The position numbers and the translations under genes are program-made. Of a stretch of DNA of 5,929 bases, positions 5,224 through 5,929 are shown piece after piece. The notes beneath the pieces were generated by a model that saw nothing but the letters and a program-made list of their open reading frames with translations, did not search any database and was not told the DNA's origin. Position 1 is the first letter of the stretch; every line of letters starts with the position of its first letter. Source of the DNA: Armatimonadota bacterium (GTDB lineage Bacteria; Armatimonadota; Fimbriimonadia; Fimbriimonadales; Fimbriimonadaceae); NCBI GenBank assembly GCA_023428805.1, contig JAEYWW010000137.1, positions 1 through 5,929 of the forward strand. Direction: 5' to 3'.

Positions 5224-5234
5224 ACGATCCCAGC

Positions 5235-5929
5235 CTAAGGCGTTGTGTAGAACTTCATTCCCGCAAAAATTGCGGCAGCAAGGTCGCGGGAAAAGGTGAG
5301 AACCTTCTCCGTCCGCTGCCTGCCGATTTCAAGCTGGATGACATCAATTCCGTCGGCATGATTGCTCCCATAGTGCTCTGTGATGAACCCGCCATTGAAG
5401 GAAGTCTCCGTGCCAAGCGCATCATTGTTGAACTCAGGAAGCGTTTTGTATCCGGCCTTGCGAAGCCTCCCCATGACACTGTCAGGACCGACGGCGGCTT
5501 CCAGCCCGTGGCTTTGGATCAGCCGGGTCAGCGAGGAGCCGTCGCGGGTGCCGCGGTAGATGGCGTCCAAATCCTCGGCCTGACCATGAATATCAATCAC
5601 AAGACCAACTTTGAAGCGGGATCGACACTCATCGACGGCGCGACGGAGGGCGCGATGGTAGGCGTCATAGTGCCGCTTTGCCGCATCGTTCTCGTAAGCT
5701 TCTTCGGGAGCGCGGTTGGCGTCGGCATCCTTGCGGGAAAAGTGGGCGACGATCACGTAGGGCTTTCCTTTCGCCAGTTCGGTCAGGCGCTGCGAGGTGA
5801 GCCAGGCTACTTCGCCGACATTGGTGTCGCGCACCGTCACTCCCTTGGTGCGATCCATGGAACCGGGAATCCGAACCCCGCCGCCATGAGGGGCCGAGAG
5901 AATGATCGGAATATCCCCCTGCTGAACGC
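5235..5929 (-). CDS. N-formylglutamate amidohydrolase-like protein; 5' end cut by window edge
   Basis: The frame is open from the right edge (first full codon at 5927) to TAG at 5235-5237, 230 visible residues. ATG at 5858 is an internal methionine: the family opening GDIPIILSAPHGGG lies upstream of it, so the true start is outside the window. Landmarks are SAPHGG (visible His14), VTVRDTN, DADANR, YDAYHRALRRAV, VIDIHGQ (visible His114, codon 5588-5586), FNGGFITEHYGS and IDVIQLEIG. These fit the N-formylglutamate amidohydrolase family (PF05013, metallopeptidase-like fold), where the HG motifs and a later Glu probably hold the metal. The classical enzyme hydrolyses N-formyl-glutamate in histidine breakdown, but many family members outside hut operons have unknown substrates. 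No other hut gene is visible, so the substrate is left open. Confidence 0.87.
   Translation of the reverse strand, partial: VQQGDIPIILSAPHGGGVRIPGSMDRTKGVTVRDTNVGEVAWLTSQRLTELAKGKPYVIVAHFSRKDADANRAPEEAYENDAAKRHYDAYHRALRRAVDECRSRFKVGLVIDIHGQAEDLDAIYRGTRDGSSLTRLIQSHGLEAAVGPDSVMGRLRKAGYKTLPEFNNDALGTETSFNGGFITEHYGSNHADGIDVIQLEIGRQRTEKVLTFSRDLAAAIFAGMKFYTTP

Noticed and set aside
5235..5858. N-formylglutamate-amidohydrolase-like gene starting at ATG 5858
   Set aside because: The SAPHGG motif lies upstream in the same open frame, so this methionine is internal and the gene continues past the window edge.

Overview
The window looks like a piece of ordinary bacterial chromosome: GC-rich by eye, densely coding, with short intergenic gaps. 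It holds seven protein genes, two of them cut by the window edges. I favour a member of the Verrucomicrobia or a neighbouring PVC-type lineage. That rests on gene content, several weak or absent Shine-Dalgarno sites, the uncharacterised protein type at 3540-4454, and hairpin repeats of the GGGCAGGATGCCC type. There is no marker gene, so the assignment is tentative.

Left block (1-2028, minus strand): carA, the glutaminase subunit of carbamoyl-phosphate synthetase, starts from GTG. It is followed after about 45 bp by an exported NodB-type polysaccharide deacetylase that runs off the left edge. No carB lies on either side of carA within the window.

Middle block (2125-3508, plus strand): divergent from carA, a complete htpX (membrane M48 zinc protease) is coupled through a TAATG overlap to a small zinc-ribbon protein of the zf-TFIIB type with an acidic/basic tail. 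The 207 bp after it carries a series of small hairpins ending in a strong intrinsic terminator (3475-3508). That makes it either a long structured 3' UTR or a small RNA candidate.

Right block: a conserved but uncharacterised 304-residue protein (3540-4454, plus) starts from TTG. It converges on a DinB-like four-helix protein (4722-5186, minus). The 267 bp between them holds no credible gene but has four inverted repeats, including two adjacent hairpins that share a GGA triloop and look like a REP-type element. Upstream of the DinB-like gene, in the same direction, is the 3' part of an N-formylglutamate-amidohydrolase-like gene that runs off the right edge.

I see no tRNA, rRNA, CRISPR array, transposase or phage gene. 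I do not see a convincing new multi-gene system. The items most worth a second look are the htpX/zinc-ribbon pair, the structured region at 3399-3508, the twin GGA hairpins and the uncharacterised 304-residue protein.
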